The translations under genes and the position numbers were made by a program. From the IMG/VR virus record IMGVR_UViG_3300035698_029839, positions 124,001 through 188,000 of that record: a DNA stretch of 64,000 nucleotides; one strand, given 5' to 3'. The stretch is from a virus. The notes below the pieces were generated by a model. That model did no database searches, had not been told where the DNA came from, and worked only from the letters and a program-made list of their open reading frames with translations. Below are positions 42,603 through 51,546 of the stretch, one piece after another. Each line of letters starts with the position of its first letter. Within the stretch, counting starts at the first letter, position 1.

Positions 42603-42962
42603 ATGATAATAGCAATTATTCCATTAATACCAGTAGCATATGCTGCAGGAGGATTAGTTCTTGGGGGAGTTACTGGGTGGTTGAGAGGGAAGAGAAAAAA
42701 GAAAAAAGAACAAAAATTCCAAGAAGAGATATTAAAAGAGTTGCAGACTATAAAGAAAACACAAAAAAAACAAGAAAAAGATATTAAAGAAGTTAAAGAT
42801 AATACAGCAGTAGAGGAAGATGATGAGGAATTAGATAATACTCCCGTTCCTCTGCCTACTAGTTCTGTTCCAGACAAAGTTTTAAACAAAGTAAAAAAAT
42901 CTAAAAAAGACGATATTATTGAATGTGGTGGGGATGAAAGATTTGATATATTGGATCTTTAG
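42603..42962 (+). CDS. Membrane-anchored coiled-coil protein ending in the RFDILDL peptide
   Basis: 119 residues. A hydrophobic N-terminal segment (1-~27, IIAIIPLIPVAYAAGGLVLG) acts as membrane anchor, then KRKKKK, a coiled coil (~38-65), an acidic/Pro linker and DERFDILDL at the C-terminus. Lys-rich residues after the segment imply a cytoplasmic C-terminus. It would display the tag at the inner membrane. Confidence 0.75.
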   Translation: MIIAIIPLIPVAYAAGGLVLGGVTGWLRGKRKKKKEQKFQEEILKELQTIKKTQKKQEKDIKEVKDNTAVEEDDEELDNTPVPLPTSSVPDKVLNKVKKSKKDDIIECGGDERFDILDL

Positions 42963-42988
42963 AATTGATATTATAAGGAGAATTAAAA

Positions 42989-43312
42989 ATGTTAAAAGAG
43001 CTTACTGATGCTAATTTTCAACAGGAAGTCACAGAAGAAGCAGGCGTTATTCTTGTTGATTTTTATGCTCAATGGTGTGTACCTTGTAAAGCTATGACTA
43101 AAGCGGTAGAAGAATTAGATAATGAAGGTAATGGGAATGCTAAGATATGTAAGGCAGATATAGAAGAGAACAGCTCGGCTGTAAAAGATTTAAATATCAG
43201 TAGCGTTCCTTTTGTTGTCCTATATAAAGATGGGAAGATCGTTAATAAACATGTTGGACTTCGTTCCAAGCAGGACTTGCAGAAAGATATAGAAAAGGCT
43301 TGCAATGGATAA
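42989..43312 (+). CDS. trxA: Thioredoxin
   Basis: 107 residues, full length. VDFYAQWCVPCKAM has the active-site pair Cys30-Cys33 (CVPC rather than CGPC), and ISSVPFVVLYKDGK the cis-Pro. Provides reducing power, for example to ribonucleotide reductase. AAGGAG upstream; overlaps the next gene by 8 bases. Confidence 0.92.
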   Translation: MLKELTDANFQQEVTEEAGVILVDFYAQWCVPCKAMTKAVEELDNEGNGNAKICKADIEENSSAVKDLNISSVPFVVLYKDGKIVNKHVGLRSKQDLQKDIEKACNG

Positions 43313-43616
43313 AGAAAGAAATATGTTTTGCGAAAAAGCTAGAATTATAGTTGCTAAAGAAATGAATATATCTCCCGATGATATAGATATGGAGTCTATT
43401 TTTAATTGTGCAGAAAGATCAGTAAGAAATCTTTGTCAAGAGATTTATCCAGAGTATAGGATTACCTGTAAGAACAAAAAAGAAGAAGAGGCAATCTTAA
43501 CTGTTCATGGAGCTAAAATTATTGAAAAAATGTTTGAAGAAGCTCCTCCATTTTTTAGTTGGATTTATGAGTATGAGGAATCATATATTCAATCTTTGTT
43601 AGAGGGGAAAAATTGA
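43305..43616 (+). CDS. Hypothetical protein, 103 aa
   Basis: Not recognised. Helical with two Cys-containing helices (NCAERSVRNLCQEIYPE). Overlaps thioredoxin; its TGA overlaps the next ATG. Confidence 0.62.
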   Translation: MDKERNMFCEKARIIVAKEMNISPDDIDMESIFNCAERSVRNLCQEIYPEYRITCKNKKEEEAILTVHGAKIIEKMFEEAPPFFSWIYEYEESYIQSLLEGKN

Positions 43617-44020
43617 TGGCTTATTTACACTGTCATTCATGTGATTTTTCCCAAGATGATTTTTGGGATTTTTCATTCGGGAAACATGGATATAAAAAAA
43701 TACTATTCTGGAGCTGGAAATACAATCCTATCAGTTGTTTTTTAAGTTATGTCTTCGGACAATCTAATTTTTCTTTTAGAGATGCTTTTATTATTCCTAG
43801 GAGAAGAGAATTCGGATCAGAAGTAATTGAGGAATTTGGGTGGAAAAGAACAGATCCTCATTCATGGTGGCTTATATATAATAGTTTTAAGCATATGATT
43901 GGAAAGTTTAAATATCAAAAGTATTGGACATATAAAAGCTGGGAAAAAGCAATTGAAAAAAATGGTGGAGATTGGCCTTGTTGCCATGAATGTGGAAAGA
44001 AGGAATTAGATATTGACTAA
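43616..44020 (+). CDS. Hypothetical Cys/Trp-rich protein, 134 aa
   Basis: ATG 43616 shares a base with the preceding TGA. CHSC at the start and CCHEC at the end could form one zinc site. Many Trp and Phe in between. Not recognised. Confidence 0.62.
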   Translation: MAYLHCHSCDFSQDDFWDFSFGKHGYKKILFWSWKYNPISCFLSYVFGQSNFSFRDAFIIPRRREFGSEVIEEFGWKRTDPHSWWLIYNSFKHMIGKFKYQKYWTYKSWEKAIEKNGGDWPCCHECGKKELDID

Positions 44021-44297
44021 TTTTGAGGAACTAAAAACAAGAATAATAATAGCTCAGTCTATTGGTCTGGCTCCTGATGATGTAGAGATGCTGGCTGAAG
44101 GGCTAAAAGAAGAATATAGTATTTATAGTTTTTATACTTTACACCATTTTAAAGAAAATCATATGTTATTGGGATTTGATAGTGTCCCCACTATATCTAA
44201 GGTTAGAGAACAGGTGAAGGATTTATATCTAATTATGGCAGAAATGGATTTTGATGAAGAAATGTTAAATTTAGATAAAGAAATGAAAGATGTTTAA
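44013..44297 (+). CDS. Hypothetical acidic protein, 94 aa
   Basis: TTG start with AAGGAA at proper distance, overlapping the gene before by 8 bases. Helical; not recognised. Last gene before the minus-strand HNH gene. Confidence 0.6.
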   Translation: MTNFEELKTRIIIAQSIGLAPDDVEMLAEGLKEEYSIYSFYTLHHFKENHMLLGFDSVPTISKVREQVKDLYLIMAEMDFDEEMLNLDKEMKDV

Positions 44298-44301
44298 AAT
44301 T

Positions 44302-44583
44302 TTAAATTTGATTGAATTGTTCTTTTCCAGAACTGTTAATATAATTTAATAATTTACCACCTGTAGAATCGAATACTCCTATTATCTTTATTTCATCAGA
44401 ATGAATTAATCGATGGCATTTAACACAAACACAGAGACAATTATCATTGGAATATTTTCCACCATCTTTTCCTTCAATTCCCCATCGATGAACATCTAGG
44501 AGCTTATACTCGGTTTCTCCACATATGTGACAGTGTTTGTTTTTTCTCTTGAAAATTTTTTTACTAATAAAAGGTATTTTCAT
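44302..44583 (-). CDS. Small HNH endonuclease
   Basis: 93 residues on the minus strand. CHICGETEYKLLDVHRWG, then NCLCVCVKCHRLIH: zinc-supported HNH with two CxxC pairs. One of few minus-strand genes, placed between two + strand genes and right against the SSB promoter, as expected for an inserted free-standing endonuclease. The RBS is weak. Confidence 0.78.
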   Translation of the reverse strand: MKIPFISKKIFKRKNKHCHICGETEYKLLDVHRWGIEGKDGGKYSNDNCLCVCVKCHRLIHSDEIKIIGVFDSTGGKLLNYINSSGKEQFNQI

Positions 44584-44592
44584 TTTTTATAC

Positions 44593-44621
44593 TTCAAAAG
44601 TGAAAGTAAATAATGTATATA
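44593..44621 (+). promoter_or_regulatory. Promoter before SSB, GTGAAA-family variant
   Basis: TTCAAA (44593-44598), AGTGAAAG, TATATA (44616-44621, spacer 17); a TATAAT lies further on at 44625-44630. It abuts the start of the minus-strand HNH gene. Confidence 0.6.
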
Positions 44622-44670
44622 GTATATAATCGAGTGAAAAAGAAATTAAGTTTAATTTAGGAGTTAAGTA

Positions 44671-45123
44671 ATGTCAGATTTTAATAGGGTTTTTTTGATC
44701 GGGAATTTCGCACAAGATCCAGAGCTAAAAGATATTGGTAGCAGCAATAAGGTAGCTAATTTTGTTATTGCTAGTAATAGAAATTGGACTGGGCCTGAAG
44801 GCGAGAAGGCAGAAGAAGTTTCATTTATTGATTGTGTCTCTTACGGAAAACGAGCCGAAACAATTGCTCAGTATTTTTCAAAAGGAAGAAAAATATTTAT
44901 TGAAGGCCGTTTGAAACAAGAGAAATGGATTGATAAGGAAACTAAAAAGTCACAAAGTAGGATCAGGGTCATTGTTGAAAGTTTTAATTTTATGGATAGC
45001 AAAAAAGAAAATGGTACTTGTAGTAGTACTTGTCCAGCAACAGGAGCTATTCCTGTGGTAGCAGGTAATGATATACCTATTGTTGATGCACCTGCTAAAG
45101 ACGGTGATTTCGAGATTATTTAG
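44671..45123 (+). CDS. ssb: Single-stranded DNA-binding protein
   Basis: 150 residues. OB-fold of bacterial SSB: FNRVFLIGNFAQDPELK, VANFVIASNRNW, FIDCVSYGKRAETIAQYFSKG, and IEGRLKQEKW. A Cys/Pro linker and an acidic end (KDGDFEII) replace the usual DDDIPF tip but keep its character, so partner docking may be phage-specific. RBS TAGGAGT. Confidence 0.92.
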   Translation: MSDFNRVFLIGNFAQDPELKDIGSSNKVANFVIASNRNWTGPEGEKAEEVSFIDCVSYGKRAETIAQYFSKGRKIFIEGRLKQEKWIDKETKKSQSRIRVIVESFNFMDSKKENGTCSSTCPATGAIPVVAGNDIPIVDAPAKDGDFEII

Positions 45124-45140
45124 ATGAAAGTTTTTTCATT

Positions 45141-46058
45141 ATGACTAAATTAAAAAAAATTAGGCTTAAAAATTACTGTGGTTATAGGGATTTTGAGTTA
45201 GATTTAACAGATGGTGATAATGTTAAAACATGGGCAATTTTCTACGGCCCTAATGGAAGCGGTAAAAGTAATTTCATTAGGGCAGTAGATTTACTAGCCA
45301 GACCTAAAGCCTTTTTGCAAAAAAAGAATACCTTAACATTCCGAAAACTTAAGTACCATCATGATTACATAGCTGGTGTAGAAACTATGTATAAAGAAAT
45401 TAATGATTTAATGATGGAGGGAGTATTCCTTGTTGATGGAGAACAAAAAAGAGTAATTCTTGAAGATAATATTAAGGGTGTTATTTATGCTGGAAGAACT
45501 GTTGATGAAGAAAAAGGAGAAATCAGCGGTATAAGACTGAATGAACTTGGACCTGATAAACAAGGGGTTATTTTTATAGATGCTGATAGCAGAAACATGA
45601 TGACTAAATTTCAGATTATTTCTTCTATGCAGGAACAATTTTGTGATTTTGCTAGAGAGGTATATGGATTTAACTGTTATTGTCCTTCAGGAGCGATAAG
45701 TTATGATCATGGGATAGAATACATATCAGATTTTGTGATAGAAAAATCTGATGGCACTAAAGTTCACTACAAAAGATTTTCTGATGGAGAGAAAAAAATA
45801 GCTACATTAATTTCTAGCCTATTCAAGAGAGCATATAATGATAGTCCTGATTATGAGGGAAAGGATATTCTTATTATAGACAACATTGAGATGCACATTT
45901 ATTTTAAAAGACATATGAAGTTAATGGAAAAGATGGAAGAATATTTCCCTACTAAACAGATTATAGCTACAACTCATTCTCCAGTTATTATCCAAAATTT
46001 TGAAAGTAAATATATGTATGATTTAGAAGAGTTGTTAAGGGAGAAGATTGTTGGATAA
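45141..46058 (+). CDS. RecF/OLD-like AAA ATPase
   Basis: 305 residues. KKIRLKNYCGYRDFELDL is the typical first strand; Walker A is GPNGSGKSN (~35-43), signature-like FSDGEKKIATLI, Walker B ILIIDNIEMHIY and ATTHSP as D/H-loop. This is the ABC/SMC-type ATPase without a Toprim nuclease part. It may work in DNA repair or recombination, or in defence against the host. It follows SSB by 17 bases. Confidence 0.82.
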   Translation: MTKLKKIRLKNYCGYRDFELDLTDGDNVKTWAIFYGPNGSGKSNFIRAVDLLARPKAFLQKKNTLTFRKLKYHHDYIAGVETMYKEINDLMMEGVFLVDGEQKRVILEDNIKGVIYAGRTVDEEKGEISGIRLNELGPDKQGVIFIDADSRNMMTKFQIISSMQEQFCDFAREVYGFNCYCPSGAISYDHGIEYISDFVIEKSDGTKVHYKRFSDGEKKIATLISSLFKRAYNDSPDYEGKDILIIDNIEMHIYFKRHMKLMEKMEEYFPTKQIIATTHSPVIIQNFESKYMYDLEELLREKIVG

Positions 46059-46395
46059 AATTTGCGTTGTTGATTTTGATGGGACAATATGCGAATTTGC
46101 ATTTCCCGAAATGGGGGAACCAAAGAAGGGGGTAAAAGAAGCATTAACAAAAATAAGAGAGATGGGTTATGAAATCCATATTTTCTCTTGCAGGACTAAT
46201 GTTGAATTATTTAAACATCCTATTGATAGACAAGAGCAAGTTAGAGAGATGAAAAAATATATGGACAAATTTGAGATTCCATATGATCAAATTTTAAATA
46301 AAGATAAACCCTTAGGTCATATTTATATAGATGATAGGGCCATAGGATTTAGAGATGACTGGGAAAAAGCTGTTGAAGAAATGAGGGAATTATGA
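46051..46395 (+). CDS. HAD-family hydrolase
   Basis: 114 residues. VVDFDGTICEF is the DxDGT motif, IHIFSCRTN the Ser motif, IYIDDRAIGF motif IV. Small phosphatase or polynucleotide-kinase-phosphatase-like domain alone. TTG 46051 fits GGGAG upstream better than TTG 46048. Confidence 0.8.
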   Translation: MDKICVVDFDGTICEFAFPEMGEPKKGVKEALTKIREMGYEIHIFSCRTNVELFKHPIDRQEQVREMKKYMDKFEIPYDQILNKDKPLGHIYIDDRAIGFRDDWEKAVEEMREL

Positions 46396-46952
46396 ACAGA
46401 GATTTAGACATATATATAGATGAACCTATTGACTCTGATTTTTTAGAAAGTATTAAAGGCATAACTTCAAATGATATTGTAAAGAAAATCAAATATCCAA
46501 ATCCATTACATACTTTTAAATATAATCTTGAATTAACTAATCAGTGTGTAAATACTGCAAGATTTATGATGGAGGGAGTTGGTTTTTCAGCTAAATATTG
46601 GTTGTGTACAGGTATGAAAACGTTGGATAATATTATTAAATATAATATGAAAGACGAGCATTATAATGAATTGATAAACATAAGTGGTAGAAAAGATGTT
46701 TTGTGTATGAGTGGTTTGCCATTGTTTTATTCAATTGAACATACTTTTGGAGACACTCTATTCTTGGTTTCTGATGTAAGAAAAATACGAGTTATAGTGA
46801 GTTGTTTTATGTGTGATTTGAAAGGTAAAGATGTTGGTGAAAAAACACCACCAAAGACTGCTGAACCAAGAAAAGCAAGAGTAAAGAAAGCTCCAAAAGC
46901 TCCATCATATCTGGACACTGTCGAAGATGACGATTGGGAGGATGATATATAA
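46392..46952 (+). CDS. Hypothetical protein, 186 aa
   Basis: Not recognised. A folded part of ~145 residues followed by a basic Pro/Lys/Ala linker and an acidic tip (VEDDDWEDDI), an SSB-like tail arrangement. ATGA overlap with the HAD gene. Confidence 0.62.
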   Translation: MNRDLDIYIDEPIDSDFLESIKGITSNDIVKKIKYPNPLHTFKYNLELTNQCVNTARFMMEGVGFSAKYWLCTGMKTLDNIIKYNMKDEHYNELINISGRKDVLCMSGLPLFYSIEHTFGDTLFLVSDVRKIRVIVSCFMCDLKGKDVGEKTPPKTAEPRKARVKKAPKAPSYLDTVEDDDWEDDI

Positions 46953-47578
46953 TGTTAAATAAAGAAAAAGCAGAAGTTGTTTTTAAAGAAGAATTAGAAT
47001 ATATAAAACATTCTGGTCTTAAAAATTTTACTCTTAAATGTTTTGAAGAGTTGACTCCAGATTATTTTTGGGAATTTACTGCTTCTTCAACTCAAACTCA
47101 TCATCCTAAAGTAAGTAATAAAAAACATGGTATAGTTTTACATACTAAATTATGTGTGTGGTGGGCTAGGAAATTAGCTGATAATTTTAATGTTAAAGAT
47201 TTGGACATAATAGTATCAGCGTTGCTTCTTCATGATCTACAAAAATTTGGTAAGACATTAGATAAGAATAATAAGCCCACCTTAGCAGAGTATACAGGAG
47301 CTCACGGTCCTGTTCTAGCTGTTCAAATGGAAAATATTTATGATAATACAAATATTAATGAGGAAGTTCAATATGATATTAATTCAATTGTTACCTGTGT
47401 GGCTCTACACATGGGGAGATTTACAAATAAATCTTTAGCTTTTTCATGGGGTAAAATGCCAAGAGATAAAGATGGGCAATTGGTAAATATTGTTCAGCTA
47501 GCAGATTATTGCGCATCAAGACAATCAGATAAAAAAATGGAAGAATTAGATAATTATATATTCCCAGGAGATCAGTAG
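46952..47578 (+). CDS. HD-domain phosphohydrolase
   Basis: 208 residues. HGIVLHTKLCVWWARKLA, then ALLLHDLQKFG (His-Asp), a later H of VALHMGRF and VQLADYCASR complete the HD metal site. Probably acts on a nucleotide or deoxynucleotide. Coupled to the genes before and after. Confidence 0.82.
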   Translation: MLNKEKAEVVFKEELEYIKHSGLKNFTLKCFEELTPDYFWEFTASSTQTHHPKVSNKKHGIVLHTKLCVWWARKLADNFNVKDLDIIVSALLLHDLQKFGKTLDKNNKPTLAEYTGAHGPVLAVQMENIYDNTNINEEVQYDINSIVTCVALHMGRFTNKSLAFSWGKMPRDKDGQLVNIVQLADYCASRQSDKKMEELDNYIFPGDQ

Positions 47579-47757
47579 TGGCATCAGTAATTTTAATAAT
47601 TGATTGGGAAAGTTATGCTGACGATAAAATTGAAGATGTTAGAGTAATGGAAAATGATGCAGGAGATGTTTGGATTTTCTCTTCGATGGAAGATGCCGAC
47701 GAATGGATAGAAGAAAATCATAAGATAGGTCAGGGTTATCATATAGCAGAATTGTAA
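47578..47757 (+). CDS. Small acidic protein, 59 aa
   Basis: GTG 47578 overlaps the preceding TAG, with CCAGGAG 10 bases upstream, and runs to TAA 47755-47757. Begins ASVILIIDWESYADD; acidic. Not recognised. Confidence 0.6.
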   Translation: MASVILIIDWESYADDKIEDVRVMENDAGDVWIFSSMEDADEWIEENHKIGQGYHIAEL

Positions 47758-47773
47758 ATTTTTAGGAGTTAAA

Positions 47774-48028
47774 ATGAGATTACCAAAACTACAAAAGGAT
47801 AAAAATTTTCTTATACAAACAAAGTATGCTGTAAGTAATATAGATAATATTGCTGGTGTTTTAACTTGTTTATCAGTAGAAGCTAAACGAAATGATTTAA
47901 CGTCTATGGCATATGTTTTGATGGAATTAGCTGATGGTTTGGGCGCATCGGCGGAAGAGATTGAAACTTTAATTAGATGTACAGAAAGGCAAAGAGAGAA
48001 TGAGCAAGAGCAAAATAAGAAGGATTAA
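47774..48028 (+). CDS. Hypothetical helical protein, 84 aa
   Basis: Not recognised. Three helices likely, with an IRCTERQRENEQEQ end. RBS TAGGAGT. Confidence 0.6.
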   Translation: MRLPKLQKDKNFLIQTKYAVSNIDNIAGVLTCLSVEAKRNDLTSMAYVLMELADGLGASAEEIETLIRCTERQRENEQEQNKKD

Positions 48029-48049
48029 TCTTAGTAAGGAGAATAAACA

Positions 48050-48262
48050 ATGTATATCAAATTAAAAGTATTAAGACCAGATGGTAAATTAAATGGAATA
48101 TTAGTTAATATAAATAATATATCTATTATTAGTGAGCATATAGAAACAAAAGAACGAGGAAATTATTTGGAAGATCTTTCAAAAATATGTATGATCGGTA
48201 GAGATTATTATATAATTGCTTGCAGTTTTTCAGATTTAGAAGAAAAATTATTAAATAGTTAA
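48050..48262 (+). CDS. Hypothetical small beta protein, 70 aa
   Basis: Not recognised. Begins YIKLKVLRPDGKLNGILVNINN; alternating strands and a final SDLEEKLLNS helix, a layout like FlbD-type or YopX-type small proteins. RBS AAGGAG. Confidence 0.6.
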   Translation: MYIKLKVLRPDGKLNGILVNINNISIISEHIETKERGNYLEDLSKICMIGRDYYIIACSFSDLEEKLLNS

Positions 48263-48332
48263 TTTTATTAAAGGAGCTGGAAGGGAATATATCGAATATA
48301 AGTTATAACAGTATTTTAATAGGAGAAATGTT

Positions 48333-49172
48333 ATGATTTATACAAGAATATGCCCACAGTGTAAAGAAGAATTAACTTATAAATATAAATGTAGTTGGAA
48401 AAAAGCAGAAGAAGGGAATAAAATTTGTCTCCCTTGCACTCGTAAGAATTATTGCAATTCGGAAAGAGGCAGAAAAAAAATGGCTTCTACGTTGTGGAAG
48501 CCTCGATATGGTAAGGACAACCCATTTTATGGAAAGAAGCATTCTAAAAAAACAAAAAAGATACTTGCAGAAAAATGTCCTAACATTGGCAAAAATAATG
48601 GGATGTTTGGTAAAAATGTTTATGATGTTTGGACAGAAAAATACGGAGAGGAAGAAGCTAATAAAAAAATGTCTGAAGCGAAAGTTAAGTGGTCTAAGGC
48701 ATCAAGTGGTTCAAATAATCCTATGTATGGCAAACCTAGCCCTCAAGGATCTGGTAATGGATGGAGTGGATGGTATAAAGAATGGTATTTTAGAAGTTTA
48801 AAAGAATTGTCTTATGTTATTAATGTTTTGGAAAAAAATAATCTAAAATGGATATCTGCTGAAAAAAAGGAATTTACAATACCTTATAAAGATTGGGATG
48901 GAACTAATAGAACTTATCGAGCAGATTTTTTTGTTGAAAATAAAAAGTTAGTAGAAGTTAAACCTAATAGATTAAAACAAGCAATAACTAATAGATTAAA
49001 AACAAAAGCGGCTAAAAAGTTTTGTAAAGAAAATGGTTATGAGTATGAAATGGTAGAAGCTAAAAGATTAAAAGATGATCAAATTTTAGATTTGTATAAA
49101 AAGGGTTTGATAAAATTTATAGATAGATATGAAATAAAATTTAAAGAAAGATATTTAGATGGAAAAAAATAA
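48333..49172 (+). CDS. NUMOD3 homing endonuclease with PD-(D/E)XK-like nuclease
   Basis: 279 residues. N-terminal zinc pair (CPQC, CLPC), then three NUMOD3 DNA-binding modules (DNPFYGKKHSKKT, NNGMFGKN, NNPMYGKPSP). The C-terminal half has YRADFFVENKKLVEVKP, with Asp and EVK spaced as in PD-(D/E)XK nucleases. Probably a free-standing homing gene between unrelated small genes; it overlaps the kinase gene by 14 bases. Confidence 0.82.
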   Translation: MIYTRICPQCKEELTYKYKCSWKKAEEGNKICLPCTRKNYCNSERGRKKMASTLWKPRYGKDNPFYGKKHSKKTKKILAEKCPNIGKNNGMFGKNVYDVWTEKYGEEEANKKMSEAKVKWSKASSGSNNPMYGKPSPQGSGNGWSGWYKEWYFRSLKELSYVINVLEKNNLKWISAEKKEFTIPYKDWDGTNRTYRADFFVENKKLVEVKPNRLKQAITNRLKTKAAKKFCKENGYEYEMVEAKRLKDDQILDLYKKGLIKFIDRYEIKFKERYLDGKK

Positions 49173-49713
49173 AAAAATTAGGCGTATCTGTCTTTTCGGA
49201 GGTGCTTCGTCAGGTAAGTCCATTACAGCAACAAATGTCAGAGCACAGTTAGGATTTAAGGGTTATGATATCGAACTTGTTGAAGAGGTAATTAAAGATT
49301 GGACTTATATTCCTCGTATTCCTAAAGACTGTGATAGTATTTATCTTCAAGCTTCTCAAATACAAAAAGAAGATATTAGATTGAGAGCAGGAGTAGATCT
49401 TATAGTGAGCGATTCTCCTCTTATGCTTCAATATTTTTATGCTTTTTATCATAATGTCCCCTTACAAAAAGCTATGTTATCAGCAGCTCTAGATTTTGAG
49501 AAAATATATCCTTCTTTGAATATTTTTATTGATAGAGAAGATAAATTTTATGATGAAGTAGGGAGATACGAGAAACTACCAGAAGCAAAAAGCATAGATA
49601 GATTAATAAGGGCCGTGTTGGCAGAAAATAAAATATCTTTTAGAAGTTTTTCTTGTTTGGATCAAGAAGGAATTGTTGATTATATTATTGAGAAATTGTC
49701 ATGCCAAAAATAG
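49159..49713 (+). CDS. P-loop nucleotide kinase (NadR/AAA_28-like)
   Basis: 184 residues. FGGASSGKS is the P-loop; a VEEVIKDW region and SDSPLMLQYFY follow, the pattern of AAA_28/NadR-type kinases. Likely phosphorylates a nucleoside or a related small molecule. Overlaps both neighbours. Confidence 0.75.
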   Translation: MEKNKKIRRICLFGGASSGKSITATNVRAQLGFKGYDIELVEEVIKDWTYIPRIPKDCDSIYLQASQIQKEDIRLRAGVDLIVSDSPLMLQYFYAFYHNVPLQKAMLSAALDFEKIYPSLNIFIDREDKFYDEVGRYEKLPEAKSIDRLIRAVLAENKISFRSFSCLDQEGIVDYIIEKLSCQK

Positions 49714-50849
49714 AACTTATAGATAATGAAAAATTAAAAAAGCAATTTTTATTACTTAAGGGAGATTCTAAAGATGTCCTAAAAGATCTTCCTGAGAATT
49801 TCGTTCATACCGTAGTTACAAGTCCTCCTTATTGGCAGTTAAGAGATTATTTTGCTGATGATCAACTAGGTCAAGAAACTACTCCAGAAGAATATGTAGA
49901 AAATTTAGTTATTATATGTAGAGAAATAAAAAGAGTGCTCAGAAAAGATGGAACTTTCTGGCTCAATATGGGAGATGGCTATAATAATAGTTCTGGATTT
50001 GAAAGGACTACTGATTGGAAAAGAGATGGTAGAACAGGCGGTTCGTCTGATAAGAAATCTTTTAAGCATTCCGTTATAAAAGTAAAAGATCTTGTAGGTA
50101 TGCCGTGGAAAGTTGCTTTTGCTTTGCAAGCTGATGGGTGGTATTTACGTTGTGATATTATCTGGGAAAAAACAAATCCTATGCCAGACGGAGCTAAAGA
50201 TAGACCAACAAGAGGTCATGAATACATATTTCTATTAACTAAATCTCCACGATATTTTTATGATTATTATAGGGTATTAGAAGATACAGCAGAGCAACCA
50301 GAACAGATTCAAGGGTTTGGAGCAAATGAGCAATATGGGACTTATAGAATGGATCAAGAGAGAACATTTGAACATTATGGTAAAAGAAATAAAAGATCTG
50401 TATGGAGAACCTCTGTCTCTACTTTTAAAGGGAAACATTTTGCTACATACCCAGCTAAACTCATAGAGCCATGTATTAAAGCAAGTACATCTGAGAAGGG
50501 CTGTTGTGTAGATTGTGGAACTCCGTGGTCTCGTCTTTTTGAGAAAGAAAAGAAACCATCAGATAATAAGAAAGGATACACCTTAGAGTTGGTTGATAAG
50601 GGTTGGAAAAAAGGCTGTTCTTGCGAAACAGACGAAGTAAAAAAATGTATTGTGTTAGATCCTTTTAATGGTTCTGGGACTACGTGTAAGGTGACGTTAA
50701 AATATGATCAAGATTATATAGGAATAGATACTAACGAAGAGTATCTAGAAATTGCAAGACAAAATATAAAAGGTAGTAAAAAAGATACTGAAGATTCTCT
50801 TTCTATTACCGAGGCATCTACATTGGAGAGTTTTTTAAATGATAGTTGA
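49701..50849 (+). CDS. DNA methyltransferase (beta class, SPPYW)
   Basis: 382 residues. Catalytic TSPPYW (40-45) precedes the target-recognition region, and LDPFNGSGTT near the C-terminus is the SAM-binding motif, the order of beta-class N4-cytosine or N6-adenine enzymes; SPPYW favours N4-cytosine. A zinc insert (CCVDC, CSC) lies near 265-310. The next gene is a PD-(D/E)XK nuclease overlapping by 11 bases, as in a restriction-modification pair. Confidence 0.88.
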   Translation: MPKIELIDNEKLKKQFLLLKGDSKDVLKDLPENFVHTVVTSPPYWQLRDYFADDQLGQETTPEEYVENLVIICREIKRVLRKDGTFWLNMGDGYNNSSGFERTTDWKRDGRTGGSSDKKSFKHSVIKVKDLVGMPWKVAFALQADGWYLRCDIIWEKTNPMPDGAKDRPTRGHEYIFLLTKSPRYFYDYYRVLEDTAEQPEQIQGFGANEQYGTYRMDQERTFEHYGKRNKRSVWRTSVSTFKGKHFATYPAKLIEPCIKASTSEKGCCVDCGTPWSRLFEKEKKPSDNKKGYTLELVDKGWKKGCSCETDEVKKCIVLDPFNGSGTTCKVTLKYDQDYIGIDTNEEYLEIARQNIKGSKKDTEDSLSITEASTLESFLNDS

Positions 50850-51546
50850 AGAATTAAATTTAGATCAATTTCAAACAGGGCTAGAGTTAGAAAAAGAATT
50901 TAATAGAGTTAGCCGCTTCTATGAAGATAAAGAAATGGGATATGACGGAACAGAAAAAATTCTTAAAGAGATATTTAATCACGGCAAAACGACTGGAAAG
51001 TTTCCACAAAATGCCTGCAAATATTATATGAAAAGAAAAAACTACAATAATGATGGCACAAAAAGAACTCATTTGGGATTTGCTCTTTCCTTAAGAAAAT
51101 TTCAAAAATTAGAAAAGAAAATTGTTATTGATTTTTTAAGTTTTTGGAGAAAAAAATATTCTAATAAATTTATGGGATATAAAAAATATGGGACAGATGA
51201 AAATGGGTATATGATGATAGTTAGCCCTCAGCTTAAACAGGTTATAAAGCCAGATTATATAATACGTATAGGTAAAAAAGATTCTTTGTTAGAGGTAAAA
51301 TATTTTCCCTACAGGGCTAAGTTTAAAATAGCTAATATTAAGGGATACCTTACTTATGGTAAAGGGGGATGTTTTTTAGCATTTAGGTTAATGAACAAAA
51401 ATTATTGGACAGGAAGTATTGGAATGAAATCAATTTTAAAATTTATACCGACTCATGCGATGGGCCAACAGACAATTATTCTATCTAATGAGCAAATAAA
51501 TACATTAGTCAAAGATAAATTATTAATGGAGTTTACTAGTGCTTGA
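50839..51546 (+). CDS. PD-(D/E)XK nuclease, possible restriction partner
   Basis: 235 residues. KPDYIIRIGKKDSLLEVKYF gives PD (138-139) and EVK (152-154). Residues before it are helical, with a basic YYMKRKNY segment. Translationally coupled to the methyltransferase, so it may cut DNA lacking that modification (host or rival phage), or process phage DNA. Confidence 0.72.
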   Translation: MIVEELNLDQFQTGLELEKEFNRVSRFYEDKEMGYDGTEKILKEIFNHGKTTGKFPQNACKYYMKRKNYNNDGTKRTHLGFALSLRKFQKLEKKIVIDFLSFWRKKYSNKFMGYKKYGTDENGYMMIVSPQLKQVIKPDYIIRIGKKDSLLEVKYFPYRAKFKIANIKGYLTYGKGGCFLAFRLMNKNYWTGSIGMKSILKFIPTHAMGQQTIILSNEQINTLVKDKLLMEFTSA

